A stretch of 64,000 nucleotides of DNA from Sphingobacterium sp. lm-10 (GTDB taxonomy: Bacteria > Bacteroidota > Bacteroidia > Sphingobacteriales > Sphingobacteriaceae): assembly GCF_023554555.1 (NCBI RefSeq), contig NZ_JAMJWC010000002.1, positions 186,001-250,000 on the forward strand, read 5' to 3'. Under the pieces are notes generated by a model. That model saw nothing but the letters and a program-made list of their open reading frames with translations. It had not been told where the DNA came from and did no database searches. The position numbers and the translations under genes are program-made. Of the stretch, positions 16,687 to 25,654 are shown piece by piece. Each line of letters begins with the position of its first letter. Position 1 is the stretch's first letter.

Positions 16687-18279
16687 TTAGTAAACCGTAT
16701 CTTGGAGTTCGGTCGCGTGTGCTGGATAATCTGTCGTGTAATGCAAACCTCGACTCTCTTTTCGAGCCATCGCCGATTTCACTACCAGATAGGCCACTTG
16801 TATAACATTTCGGAGTTCACATAGTTTTACTGATAATCGAGTATTCTTATAGAAAGACTCCGTCTCATCATAAAGTAAGCCTAGACGGCGCATTGCTCTT
16901 TCTAAGCGAAAATCAGAACGTACAATACCTACATAATCACTCATCAACTTCTGTGTTTCTCGTAGATTGTGGGTTACCAAAATATCTTCATTGGATAAGG
17001 TAGTATTCGTATCATCCCATTCAGGTACATCCGTACGATAAGATAGCGTACCGAAGCTGTTTTCCACATGTTTAAAAATACGATGCGCATAAACGGCTGC
17101 TTCCAATAAAGAGTTAGAGGCCAATCGATTAGCACCGTGCAAACCCGTTGATGCACATTCACCACAAGCATACAATTGTTGAATACTCGTTGCACCATGC
17201 TCATTGACCAAAATACCGCCACACAGGTAATGAGCGGCTGGAGATACCGGTATATAATCCATACTCATATCTACTCCAATTCGCATACACTGTTCATAAA
17301 TATTAGGAAAATGCTCCAGAATATCTTCTTTACTACGATGCGTAATATCCAAATACACATAATCTAAACCAGACTTCTTCATCTCCACATCAATCGCTCG
17401 AGCCACCACATCTCTCGGGGCAAGCGATCCTCGTTCATCGTATTCCTCCATAAAGGAAGAGCCATCTACCCTCCTTAGTATCCCACCAAAACCTCTTACG
17501 GCTTCAGAAATCAGAAAAGCAGGATATTCTAAGGGATTAAAAAGTGCTGTTGGATGAAATTGAATGAATTCCATATTACGCACTTTTCCTTTAGCTCTAT
17601 ACACCATCGCGATTCCATCACCGGTCGCAATGGTTGGGTTAGTAGTACTGGAATAGACATGTCCAGCACCTCCAGTAGCCATAAGAGTTACTTTAGACAG
17701 GAATTTTTCTATTTTGCCGCTTCCTGTATTTAAAGCATAAATACCATAACAAGAAATATCGGAAGAACGCTTATCCACATGTACGCCTACATGATGCTGC
17801 GTAATCAAATCTACTGCAAAGTAGTGTGTGAGTATCTCAATATTCGGATGTGCATGTACACGCGCTAGTAAGGCTCGCTCAATCTCATAACCAGTAATAT
17901 CTTTATAATGCAAGATTCGGTGTGCCGAATGCCCACCTTCTTTAGCCAGATCATAACTACCAGATGCCTCTTTGTCAAAGCTAGTTCCATAAGCAATTAG
18001 TTCTGCAATTCGCTCTGGCCCTTCTTGTATAACATGCTCAACGACGATAGGGTCACATAAACCATCGCCGGCAATATGTGTGTCAGCAATATGGTTGGCA
18101 AAACTATCGGACTCATCGATAACCACTGCTACGCCACCTTGTGCGTATTTTGTATTGGATTCATCTTCATTGGACTTTGTAATGATCAACACCTTACCCA
18201 ACTCAGCAGCTTTCAGCGCGAAACTTAAACCTGCTATTCCGGAACCCACAATCAAGAAATCAGTACATTGTTCAGACAT
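16687..18279 (-). CDS. nadB: L-aspartate oxidase
   Basis: A 530-residue flavoprotein that oxidises L-aspartate to iminoaspartate, the first step of NAD synthesis. It has the FAD-binding start DFLIVGSGIAGLSFALKAAE, the conserved NTKYAQGGVAVV loop, the active-site region EFIQFHPTALF, and GSLAPRDVVARAID with the catalytic Arg. The C-terminus has the helical fumarate-reductase-like domain. NadB works with quinolinate synthase NadA, whose gene is divergently placed about 480 bp away across the proposed origin. The ATG start immediately precedes the flavin loop with no extension. Confidence 0.95.
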   Translation of the reverse strand: MSEQCTDFLIVGSGIAGLSFALKAAELGKVLIITKSNEDESNTKYAQGGVAVVIDESDSFANHIADTHIAGDGLCDPIVVEHVIQEGPERIAELIAYGTSFDKEASGSYDLAKEGGHSAHRILHYKDITGYEIERALLARVHAHPNIEILTHYFAVDLITQHHVGVHVDKRSSDISCYGIYALNTGSGKIEKFLSKVTLMATGGAGHVYSSTTNPTIATGDGIAMVYRAKGKVRNMEFIQFHPTALFNPLEYPAFLISEAVRGFGGILRRVDGSSFMEEYDERGSLAPRDVVARAIDVEMKKSGLDYVYLDITHRSKEDILEHFPNIYEQCMRIGVDMSMDYIPVSPAAHYLCGGILVNEHGATSIQQLYACGECASTGLHGANRLASNSLLEAAVYAHRIFKHVENSFGTLSYRTDVPEWDDTNTTLSNEDILVTHNLRETQKLMSDYVGIVRSDFRLERAMRRLGLLYDETESFYKNTRLSVKLCELRNVIQVAYLVVKSAMARKESRGLHYTTDYPAHATELQDTVY

Positions 18280-18299
18280 AAATGATGGCGTAGATAATA

Positions 18300-18667
18300 G
18301 ATCAACAAATTAACAAATAATGTGGAAAACGTGTAGAAAAACGGTGGAGGTAAAAGCAAAACTTTATTTTATTCCACAATGTGAGTCTAAAACCAAGAAT
18401 TTGTGAAAACATATTACCAAAGGATGAACCCCATATTAACAAAATGTAAACAACAAAGATTTCACATCCCCACATGGAAAAAATAAAACGTACAAAATTA
18501 GATATCTGATAATCAGCATAAATCTATATCTCTAAATGTGGATAAGGTGTGGATAAAGTGAATTAAATATAAGTCCCATATGAAAAGCCAAACACTTATC
18601 CCCAAATTCCACACACTAATAAACAATAAGATCATTTTATATAAAACTCTTTATTAATTATTGAAAA
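18300..18667. other. Candidate chromosomal replication origin (oriC)
   Basis: This gene-free, AT-rich gap (18280-18759 overall) between divergent nadB and nadA holds two perfect DnaA boxes TGTGGATAA at 18537-18545 and 18548-18556, exactly 11 bp apart in the same orientation. One-mismatch boxes lie at 18321-18329 (TGTGGAAAA) and 18596-18604 (TTATCCCCA, opposite strand). A strongly AT-rich stretch (about 18617-18667) adjoins the boxes and could be the unwinding element. The parS pair is about 6 kb to the left and dnaA about 9 kb to the right. The other gap I compared, upstream of dnaA, has no perfect box. Confidence 0.65.
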
Positions 18668-18701
18668 AAGGGAATGTGGATTTCGTTTCAAATTGTTTCT
18701 T

Positions 18702-18709
18702 TACTTTTG
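18702..18709 (+). promoter_or_regulatory. Candidate nadA -7 promoter element
   Basis: TACTTTTG matches TAnnTTTG and lies 50 bp before the nadA ATG at 18760. The -33 region has only a TTT. Its position inside the longest nadA reading frame (from a TTG at 18661) argues for the internal ATG as the true start. Confidence 0.4.
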
Positions 18710-18759
18710 TCCTGTTCCTCCGTGATAGGCAACATAACCACCAGTGCATAGAAGAGAAA

Positions 18760-19758
18760 ATGAATAATAGGTTCGATACTGTTTTGGAAGCTAAAGGATA
18801 CATTGATCTACCTATCGATCCTTCGATAGATTTGATCGAGGAAATCCAGCGCTTAAAAAAAGAAAAAAATGCTGTTATCCTGGCGCATTATTACCAGGAA
18901 AGCGAAATACAGGATATCGCGGATTATATTGGCGATAGTCTGGGATTATCCCAACAGGCCGCAAAGACGGAAGCTGATGTTATCCTGTTTGCCGGTGTGC
19001 ATTTCATGGCAGAAACAGCTAAAATATTATCTCCAAAAAAGAAGGTTTTATTACCTGATTTAAAATCAGGTTGTTCATTATCAGACAGTTGTCCACCACA
19101 TTTATTTGCAAAATTTAAGGAACAATATCCTGATCACTTGGTGATTACGTATGTGAATTGTACTGCAGAGCTAAAAGCACTTTCTGATATTGTCTGTACA
19201 TCCAGTAATGCGGTACAAATTGTAGAGAGCCTGCCTAAAGATCAGAAAATTATCTTCGGACCAGATCGTAATCTAGGAGCTTATGTAAAAAAGAAAACGG
19301 GCAGAGATTTGGTACTTTGGAATGGCGCCTGTATGGTACACGAAATTTTCTCTCAAGACAGGATCAATGGTTTAAGAACAGATTATCCAACGGCAAAATT
19401 TATAGCACATCCCGAATGTGAAGATCATATCCTAGCGCAAGCCGATTACATTGGATCTACTTCTGGTATGCTAAAATACACTATTGAAGATCCAGCAGAT
19501 ACGTACATCGTAGCTACCGAATCCGGAATTCTTCATCAGATGCAAAAGGCTAGTCCGAGTAAGACATTTATTCCGGCTCCGCCGAATAATTTGTGTGCTT
19601 GTAATGATTGTCCACATATGAAATTGAATACGTTGGAGAAGCTCTATAACTGTCTGCATTATGAGTTGCCAGAGATTATTCTTCCGGAAGATGTGATCAA
19701 GCGAGCTCAAAAGCCAATTGAGCGTATGCTGGAAATTTCTGAACGCCTTGGATTGTAA
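18760..19758 (+). CDS. nadA: Quinolinate synthase
   Basis: A 332-residue [4Fe-4S] enzyme that condenses iminoaspartate (from NadB) with dihydroxyacetone phosphate to quinolinate. Three repeated domains are visible, with the markers [69 protein letters not shown] and the C-terminal [17 protein letters not shown]. Three of these Cys (about in NCTAE, PECED and NDCPH) should ligate the cluster. The ATG at 18760 ([17 protein letters not shown]) is preferred over an upstream TTG, which would add residues overlapping a promoter. thiL follows after 21 bp. Confidence 0.95.
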   Translation: MNNRFDTVLEAKGYIDLPIDPSIDLIEEIQRLKKEKNAVILAHYYQESEIQDIADYIGDSLGLSQQAAKTEADVILFAGVHFMAETAKILSPKKKVLLPDLKSGCSLSDSCPPHLFAKFKEQYPDHLVITYVNCTAELKALSDIVCTSSNAVQIVESLPKDQKIIFGPDRNLGAYVKKKTGRDLVLWNGACMVHEIFSQDRINGLRTDYPTAKFIAHPECEDHILAQADYIGSTSGMLKYTIEDPADTYIVATESGILHQMQKASPSKTFIPAPPNNLCACNDCPHMKLNTLEKLYNCLHYELPEIILPEDVIKRAQKPIERMLEISERLGL

Positions 19759-19779
19759 TTCACCTTTTACACGAATACT

Positions 19780-20817
19780 ATGTTTGACAATAGCGAAAAA
19801 ACAGATATTAAAGAATTAGGAGAATTTGGACTGATTGCGCACTTAACGCAGTCCGTAAAATTAACGCAAGCTTCTTCTATCAGAGGCATTGGTGACGATG
19901 CTGCCGTACTTAATTTCGAAGGAACGAAAACACTTGTTTCTACCGATCTATTATTGGAAAATGTACATTTCGATCTGCGTTATGTACCATTGAAACACTT
20001 GGGGTATAAGGCTGTACAAGTTAATTTAAGTGATATATATGCGATGAATGGTACTGCTTCGCAAATTACGTTCTCTATCGGTATGTCATCAAAATTTCCG
20101 CTGGAAGCTGTCGAAGAAATTTACGAAGGAGCATTGTTAGCTTGTAACAAATACAATATCGATCTGATTGGCGGAGATACCTCTGCCAGCCAGCAAGGTT
20201 TGGTACTTTCCGTAACCAGTATAGGCTATGCAGACGAAGCCGCTATTACGTACAGATCAGGAGCCAAAGAAGGTGATTTATTATGTGTTTCTGGCGATTT
20301 GGGTGGCGCATATGTAGGATTACAATTGCTTGAGCGGGAGAAAAAGATTTTTCTGGAAAATCCAAATATTCAACCCGATCTGGAAGGAAAGGATTATATT
20401 ATCGAGCGTCAACTAAAGCCTGATGCACGAGGTGATGTGGTCGAATTATTACGTCAGTTAGACGTGAAGCCAAACGCCATGATTGATGTATCTGATGGTT
20501 TGGCGTCTGAGATTCTTCACATTGCTAAAGCCTCTAATGTAGGTTGTACGATTTATGAAGATAAGATACCATTGGATCCGATGACCTATGATACGGCTCG
20601 GGAATTTGGCTTGGATCCTACGATATGTGCACTGAGTGGAGGAGAGGATTACGAGTTATTATTCACTATTCCACAAACGGATTATGATAAAGTAAAAAAT
20701 CAGTTGGACATCACTATTATCGGTCATATGACAGAAGCGTCTGCCGGTTGTCAAATGATTTCAAAATCAGGAAAAGTGCATCCTTTGCAGGCGCAGGGCT
20801 GGAATGCTTTTAAGTAA
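19780..20817 (+). CDS. thiL: Thiamine-monophosphate kinase
   Basis: A 345-residue kinase of the PurM/SelD superfamily that converts thiamine phosphate to thiamine diphosphate. It shows the N-terminal GIGDDAAVL metal/ATP motif, VSTDLLLENVHFDL, the DIYAMNG motif, DLIGGDTSAS, the Gly-rich VSGDLGGAY, IDVSDGLASEILH and the LSGGEDYELLFTI motif, all in the expected order and spacing. It lies 21 bp after nadA and is likely in the same transcript. A strong hairpin follows in the gap before the convergent carboxyltransferase gene. Confidence 0.95.
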   Translation: MFDNSEKTDIKELGEFGLIAHLTQSVKLTQASSIRGIGDDAAVLNFEGTKTLVSTDLLLENVHFDLRYVPLKHLGYKAVQVNLSDIYAMNGTASQITFSIGMSSKFPLEAVEEIYEGALLACNKYNIDLIGGDTSASQQGLVLSVTSIGYADEAAITYRSGAKEGDLLCVSGDLGGAYVGLQLLEREKKIFLENPNIQPDLEGKDYIIERQLKPDARGDVVELLRQLDVKPNAMIDVSDGLASEILHIAKASNVGCTIYEDKIPLDPMTYDTAREFGLDPTICALSGGEDYELLFTIPQTDYDKVKNQLDITIIGHMTEASAGCQMISKSGKVHPLQAQGWNAFK

Positions 20818-20827
20818 TAATTTTACT

Positions 20828-20936
20828 AGATTACTTCAGCATCGTACCTCCGCTTCGTAATGATGACTGTTTAGGTTAGGGTTGTAATTTCTAATTTTAA
20901 CGTATTTGCGAGGAGGGACGACGAAGCAATCTTCTT
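20828..20936. repeat. REP-like inverted pair of short repeats
   Basis: Two related ~30-bp elements face each other: AGATTACTTC... at about 20828-20867 and ...GACGAAGCAATCTT at about 20905-20936, which reads in reverse complement as AAGATTGCTTCGTCGTCCCT. Reverse-complementing the second gives a sequence similar to the first with several mismatches. The layout resembles dispersed extragenic palindromic repeats seen in many Bacteroidota genomes; copy number elsewhere cannot be judged here. Confidence 0.5.
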
Positions 20937-20972
20937 AGTAGTTAGTATTGATAACGCTCATGAATTATAAAC

Positions 20973-21006
20973 AAGCAAGGCAATCCGTTAAAAGATTGCC
21001 TTGCTT
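20973..21006. terminator. Bidirectional terminator between thiL and the carboxyltransferase
   Basis: A perfect 13-bp stem (AAGCAAGGCAATC at 20973-20985 with GATTGCCTTGCTT at 20994-21006) and an 8-nt loop between two convergent genes. The flanks are A/T-rich on both sides, so it can serve both directions. Confidence 0.8.
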
Positions 21007-21025
21007 AGTTTAAAAGGTACAAGTT

Positions 21026-22633
21026 TTACGTCTGCAAAACACCAACATTATAACGTTCCATGGTAGGATTATGATTGGCGGCTTCAATCCCCATGGAGAT
21101 AATTTTGCGGGTATCCTTCGGATCAATAACACCATCAACCCACAATCTAGCAGCCGCATAGTAAGGGCTTAATTGCTTCTGGTAGGTATTATTGATCTTG
21201 TTCAAAAGTTCTTCTTTTTCGACCTCTGTTAGTTCTTTATTCTGCGCTTTTAATGTAGCTTCCTGGATTTGTAGTAAGGTTTTTCCAGCCGAAGCACCGC
21301 TCATGACTGCCATCTGTGCTGTTGGCCAGGCATAGATCAATCGAGGATCATAGGCTTTTCCACACATGGCATAGTTTCCGGCACCATAGCTATTTCCAAC
21401 CACAAAAGTGAATTTAGGCACCACAGAATTGGCCATTGCATTGACCATTTTTGCTCCATCTTTAATGATGCCACCCTGTTCTGAACGTGAACCCACCATA
21501 AAACCAGTCACATCTTGTAAGAAAACTAACGGAATCTTTTGCTGATTACAATTCATGATAAAACGAGCTGCTTTGTCGGCAGAGTCAGAATAAATCACAC
21601 CACCCATCTGCATTTCCGTTGCATTGCCGGGTTTTTTGGCTTTTACAACTTGTCTTTGATTCGCTACAATACCCACTGCCCATCCATCGATACGTGCGAG
21701 CGCACATATAATAGTCTTTCCGTAATCCTTTTTATATTCTTCCAGACTGCCTGTATCCACAATACATTTCAAGACCTCATTCATATCATAAGGTTTTAAT
21801 CTATCTTGCGGGAAGTATTCGTACAAATAGTTTGCGTCACGTTCTGGCGCTGCAGCTTCAATACGTGAAAAGTGTGTTTTTTCATGATGGCCAAACTTAT
21901 CCACAATACCACGGATAGCATCCAGACAGCTTTTATCATCCGGGTACTTATTATCTGTAACACCGGATATCTCACAGTGCGTCGTAGCACCACCCAAAGC
22001 TTCGTTATCGATTACTTCACCGATCGATGATTTCACTAGATAAGATCCTGCCAGAAATACAGATCCTGTACCTTCGACAATTAATGCATAATCCGACATA
22101 ATTGGTAGGTAAGCACCACCTGCTACGCAAGAACCCATGATCGCCGATATCTGTGGAATACCCATGGAAGATATCTTCGCATTATTTCTAAAAATACGAC
22201 CAAAATGCTCTTTATCCGGAAATATTTCATCCTGCATAGGTAAGTATACACCAGCGGAGTCTACCAGATAAATTATAGGCAAATGGTTTTCCATAGCGAT
22301 TTCTTGCGCACGAAGATTTTTCTTGGCACTGATCGGGAACCAAGCGCCCGCTTTTACGGTAGCATCGTTAGATACGATAATACATAGCCGTCCGTGTATG
22401 TAGCCCATTACGATCACTACACCGCCATTAGGACAGCCACCATGTTCTGGATACAAATCGTCTCCCGCAAAGCTTCCTATTTCTACGTATTCACTATCAT
22501 CGTCCAATACATAGTGTACACGTTCCCATGCGGTAAGCTTACCTTTGGATTGGTGTTTTTCGATTTTTTTGATCCCACCACCCAGACGTAATGTTTCAAT
22601 TTTTTTTCGGAGTTCAGACAATAAACTTTCCAT
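21026..22633 (-). CDS. Acyl-CoA carboxylase carboxyltransferase (methylcrotonyl-CoA carboxylase beta-like)
   Basis: A 535-residue protein with both halves of the carboxyltransferase fold. The N-terminal part has KLTAWERVHYVLDDDSEYVEIG, then PIIYLVDSAGVYLPMQDEIFPD, and GSCVAGGAYLPIMSD for oxyanion/acyl-CoA binding. The C-terminal part has PLVFLQDVTGFMVG and VVGNSYGAGNYAMCGKAYDPR, typical of methylcrotonyl-CoA carboxylase beta subunits rather than of propionyl-CoA carboxylase. I use the ATG at 22633; the longer frame begins with TTG. Next to HMG-CoA lyase and acyl-CoA dehydrogenase genes this points to leucine degradation. No biotin carboxylase/BCCP alpha subunit is in the window, so it must be encoded elsewhere. 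Confidence 0.85.
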   Translation of the reverse strand: MESLLSELRKKIETLRLGGGIKKIEKHQSKGKLTAWERVHYVLDDDSEYVEIGSFAGDDLYPEHGGCPNGGVVIVMGYIHGRLCIIVSNDATVKAGAWFPISAKKNLRAQEIAMENHLPIIYLVDSAGVYLPMQDEIFPDKEHFGRIFRNNAKISSMGIPQISAIMGSCVAGGAYLPIMSDYALIVEGTGSVFLAGSYLVKSSIGEVIDNEALGGATTHCEISGVTDNKYPDDKSCLDAIRGIVDKFGHHEKTHFSRIEAAAPERDANYLYEYFPQDRLKPYDMNEVLKCIVDTGSLEEYKKDYGKTIICALARIDGWAVGIVANQRQVVKAKKPGNATEMQMGGVIYSDSADKAARFIMNCNQQKIPLVFLQDVTGFMVGSRSEQGGIIKDGAKMVNAMANSVVPKFTFVVGNSYGAGNYAMCGKAYDPRLIYAWPTAQMAVMSGASAGKTLLQIQEATLKAQNKELTEVEKEELLNKINNTYQKQLSPYYAAARLWVDGVIDPKDTRKIISMGIEAANHNPTMERYNVGVLQT

Positions 22634-22769
22634 ATACAAGTTTCTTTAGGAATAGTAATTTATAAGAGGTTGCAACGTTAAATTTCTATAAATATCATAA
22701 AATTTAATTTGTTTTTTATAATATTTGTATAGTATTTCTAATACTCTAGATAAACCTAAGCAAAATTTT

Positions 22770-23924
22770 ATGATGAAAAATTCGATTGATACAGAACAAT
22801 TAAGAATGGTGAGGCAGAGTGCAAGAGATTTTGCTCAAGCTCACATCAAACCCCATATTATGGCTTGGGATGAGCCCCAAAAATTTCCGGTAGAGCTCTT
22901 TAAAAAAATGGGAGAATATGGCTTTATGGGTATTCTCGTACCTGAAGAATACCAAGGTGCGGGACTAAGCTATCAGGAATATATTGCTATTCTGGATGAA
23001 ATATCCAAAGTATGTGGATCTATTGGCCTATCCGTTGCAGCACACAACTCTCTGTGCACAAATCATATACTTACTTTCGCCAACGAGGAGCAAAAACGTA
23101 AGTACCTTCCAAAGTTAGCCACCGGCGAATGGATTGGCGCGTGGGGACTTACAGAAACGGGTTCCGGTTCGGATGCTGGTGGTCTGTCGACAGTCGGTGT
23201 ATTGGATGGTGATCATTATGTAATTAATGGTAATAAAACGTTTATTACACACGCAATTTCTGGCGATGTGGCTGTGGTGATGGTGCGTACTGGAGAAAAA
23301 GGAGATAAGCACGGAGTTTCTGCTTTTATTATTGAGAAAGGTACACCTGGCTTTACTGCTGGTCAGAAAATGGACAAATTGGGGATGCGTGCGTCAGAAA
23401 CAGCCAGCTTATTTTTCGACAACTGTAGAGTGCACAAAAGTCAGATGATTGGAGATATAGGTACTGGTTTTGTACAGGCATTAAAATTATTAGATGGAGG
23501 ACGTATATCCATTGCTGCGCTGTCTTTAGGTATAGCCCGTGGTGCATATGAATGTGCTTTGCGCTATGCACAAGAACGAGAGCAGTTTAACAAACCTATT
23601 TTCGAGTTTCAAGATGTATCTTTTAAATTAGCGGATATGGCTACCGAGATTGAAGCATCAGAATTGTTGGTTCAGCATGCCGCCCAATTAAAAGATCAAG
23701 GCGAAAAAGTAACTAAAGCAGGCGCAATGGCCAAATTGTATGCTTCGGAAACAGCCGTGAAGGTATCCAATGAAAGTGTACAAATACATGGTGGGTATGG
23801 ATTCACTAAAGATTTTGGAGCGGAGAAATATTTTAGAGATGCTAAACTCTGTACAATCGGCGAAGGCACAAGTGCCATTCAGAAGATGGTTATAGCTCGA
23901 GAAATAAAGAAAGATGTCTTATAA
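22770..23924 (+). CDS. Acyl-CoA dehydrogenase
   Basis: A 384-residue FAD enzyme with the full acyl-CoA dehydrogenase architecture: the N-terminal helical domain ([23 protein letters not shown]), the middle beta-domain with [19 protein letters not shown] and [10 protein letters not shown], and the C-terminal helical domain with [43 protein letters not shown] and the [17 protein letters not shown] ending. The catalytic Glu is plausibly the Glu in IGEGTSAIQ (short/medium-chain position) as in butyryl-CoA-type enzymes. The start could be either of two adjacent ATGs (22770 or 22773). It overlaps the HMG-CoA lyase gene by 11 bp. An isovaleryl-CoA or other short-chain substrate is inferred from the neighbours. 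Confidence 0.88.
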   Translation: MMKNSIDTEQLRMVRQSARDFAQAHIKPHIMAWDEPQKFPVELFKKMGEYGFMGILVPEEYQGAGLSYQEYIAILDEISKVCGSIGLSVAAHNSLCTNHILTFANEEQKRKYLPKLATGEWIGAWGLTETGSGSDAGGLSTVGVLDGDHYVINGNKTFITHAISGDVAVVMVRTGEKGDKHGVSAFIIEKGTPGFTAGQKMDKLGMRASETASLFFDNCRVHKSQMIGDIGTGFVQALKLLDGGRISIAALSLGIARGAYECALRYAQEREQFNKPIFEFQDVSFKLADMATEIEASELLVQHAAQLKDQGEKVTKAGAMAKLYASETAVKVSNESVQIHGGYGFTKDFGAEKYFRDAKLCTIGEGTSAIQKMVIAREIKKDVL

Positions 23925-24771
23925 AAACATTGAAGTAATAGATTGTGTACGGGATGCCATACAGGGATTATACCAACACATTCCGGTACAGCAGAAGATT
24001 GAATATATCAATCTTCTGCTATCAAGTAATGCATTTTCATGTCTGGATATAGGGAGTTTTGTATCTCCGAAGGCGGTACCGCAAATGGCAGATACAGCAG
24101 CAGTACTGGCAGGTTTACAGAAAAAAAATGACACGAGGTTATCGGTGATTGTGGCCAACGAACGTGGCGTTAGTGAAGCAATGAAATATGATATAATCGA
24201 TTATCTTGGTTATCCATTTTCTATATCCGAAACTTTTCAACAAAGAAATACACATAGCAGTATAGCAGAGTCTGTTCAGCGTGTGAAGTTGATGCAGGAG
24301 ATGACTGCCTCGAGCGATAAAAAAATGCTGATTTATCTGTCCATGGCATTCGGTAATCCGTATGATGATGCCTGGAACAAAGAGTTGGTAGTACATTGGT
24401 TACACGAACTACAAGAAATTGGTATCACTCATTTCTCACTGGCGGATACCACGGCAGAAGCAATGCCAGATCGTATTACAGAAGTATTTCAGTTGGTAAT
24501 AACACAATATCCTAACCTCAATCCTAGTATTCATTTGCATAGCAGGGCAGAGAATTCCCTTGCCAAGATAGATGCAGCGTATGATGCGGGATGTCGTAAA
24601 TTTGAAGGTGCGATATTAGGATATGGTGGATGCCCATTTGCACAAGATAATTTGGTAGGAAATATACCTACTGAGTTGTTATTGCGCCGTTTCGAAAAAA
24701 GCTCCTTAGAAGAACTGCAACCAATTGTTGCTGCTTTTAAAGATCTTGTCGGACCACAAAATACCGCATAA
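23914..24771 (+). CDS. Hydroxymethylglutaryl-CoA lyase (divergent subgroup)
   Basis: A 285-residue TIM-barrel enzyme of the HMGL-like family, expected to split HMG-CoA into acetyl-CoA and acetoacetate. The usual PRDGLQ motif is changed to VRDAIQ (residues 12-17), but the catalytic Arg13, metal ligand Asp14 and Gln17 remain. SFVSPKAVPQMAD is the strongly conserved lyase motif; His207 and His209 (IHLHSR) match the metal-binding HxH; GYGGCPFAQ carries the catalytic loop Cys240, and Asn250 follows. It overlaps the acyl-CoA dehydrogenase gene by 11 bp and the enoyl-CoA hydratase gene comes 8 bp later, so the three form an operon for the end of leucine degradation. Confidence 0.82.
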   Translation: MSYKNIEVIDCVRDAIQGLYQHIPVQQKIEYINLLLSSNAFSCLDIGSFVSPKAVPQMADTAAVLAGLQKKNDTRLSVIVANERGVSEAMKYDIIDYLGYPFSISETFQQRNTHSSIAESVQRVKLMQEMTASSDKKMLIYLSMAFGNPYDDAWNKELVVHWLHELQEIGITHFSLADTTAEAMPDRITEVFQLVITQYPNLNPSIHLHSRAENSLAKIDAAYDAGCRKFEGAILGYGGCPFAQDNLVGNIPTELLLRRFEKSSLEELQPIVAAFKDLVGPQNTA

Positions 24772-24779
24772 CTACAACT

Positions 24780-25484
24780 ATGGATGTTCAATATCACTAC
24801 ATAAAAACCAAAAAGGAAGGACATATTTTTCACCTGATCCTATCCAGACCAGCAAAACGTAATGCATTTACACCAGCAACGATCAGCGAGATTGCACATG
24901 CCGTGGAGCAGATAAATCAGGATGATCAAGTTACGGTAGTTTTACTTTCAGCGGAAGGACCCGTATTTTGTGCTGGAATGGATCTTAAGACATTTCGTGA
25001 TGAAAGTCTAGACGTGAGAAATGAAGATATACCTCACCTAAATATATCTTTGGGGGAAGTGCTAGCTAAGCTTCACAAGCCCTCCGTTGCGGTGGTAGAA
25101 GGAGATGTAATCGCTGGTGGATTTCTTTACGTGTTGGGTTGTACCTACGTTTTGGTCAAGCCAGATGTACGCTTTAAATTGCCCGAGTTGGATTTAGGCA
25201 TTTTCCCCTTTCAAGTAATGGCAAGTCTTCTTAAAGTAGTACCCGAAAAGAAGGTTCTGCAACTTTGTCTGAATACCGACTATTTTTCTGCTGAAGAAGC
25301 ATTATCCCTCGGTATCGTAGATGGATACCTACAAGACGATGTCCTGCAATCCCTATTGAGTCGTTTTACTAACGTTAATCCTACGGTACTCAAAGCAGGT
25401 TTCGAGTCTATTAGAGCATTGAAGGATATGCCCTCAGATCAGCATTATAGTTATCTGAAGCAAGTGTTGGACAAGCTGAAATAA
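24780..25484 (+). CDS. Enoyl-CoA hydratase/isomerase family protein
   Basis: A 234-residue crotonase-fold protein. FHLILSRPAKRNAFTPATISEI is the conserved N-terminal motif, VFCAGMDLKTF the first oxyanion-hole loop, and AVVEGDVIAGGFLYVLGCTYVLV the second one, with Gly-Gly present. LPELDLGIFPFQVMASLLKVV replaces the usual 'PE..lGl.P..gg' segment; the second catalytic Glu common in hydratases is not obvious. At 234 residues it is shorter than typical (about 260). In context a methylglutaconyl-CoA hydratase role in leucine degradation is possible, but an isomerase or other crotonase activity is not excluded. Confidence 0.75.
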   Translation: MDVQYHYIKTKKEGHIFHLILSRPAKRNAFTPATISEIAHAVEQINQDDQVTVVLLSAEGPVFCAGMDLKTFRDESLDVRNEDIPHLNISLGEVLAKLHKPSVAVVEGDVIAGGFLYVLGCTYVLVKPDVRFKLPELDLGIFPFQVMASLLKVVPEKKVLQLCLNTDYFSAEEALSLGIVDGYLQDDVLQSLLSRFTNVNPTVLKAGFESIRALKDMPSDQHYSYLKQVLDKLK

Positions 25485-25612
25485 ATAGCAATAACGATAA
25501 TAACATTTTTCAACGGATACGAAGCAAATCCATCTATGGCAATTAGCTTGTAGTACGATCCACCTGCTTGCCCCCTTAAGCATCAGAAACTTTTATTTAT
25601 GTATATTGTTAA

Positions 25613-25620
25613 TAAGTTTG
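25613..25620 (+). promoter_or_regulatory. Candidate dxs -7 promoter element
   Basis: TAAGTTTG matches TAnnTTTG, 34 bp before the dxs ATG. A TTT, but no TTG, sits 19 bp upstream at the -33 position. The 170-bp gap before dxs holds nothing else I can name. Confidence 0.4.
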
Positions 25621-25654
25621 TTACTTTGTAAACTATTTTCAACACTTCTCCCTT

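Noticed and set aside
25500..25575. Degenerate second copy of the REP-like repeat before dxs
   Set aside because: Only short pieces (ACGAAGCAA and a distant TTGTAGT-like half) resemble the element; similarity is too weak without alignment.
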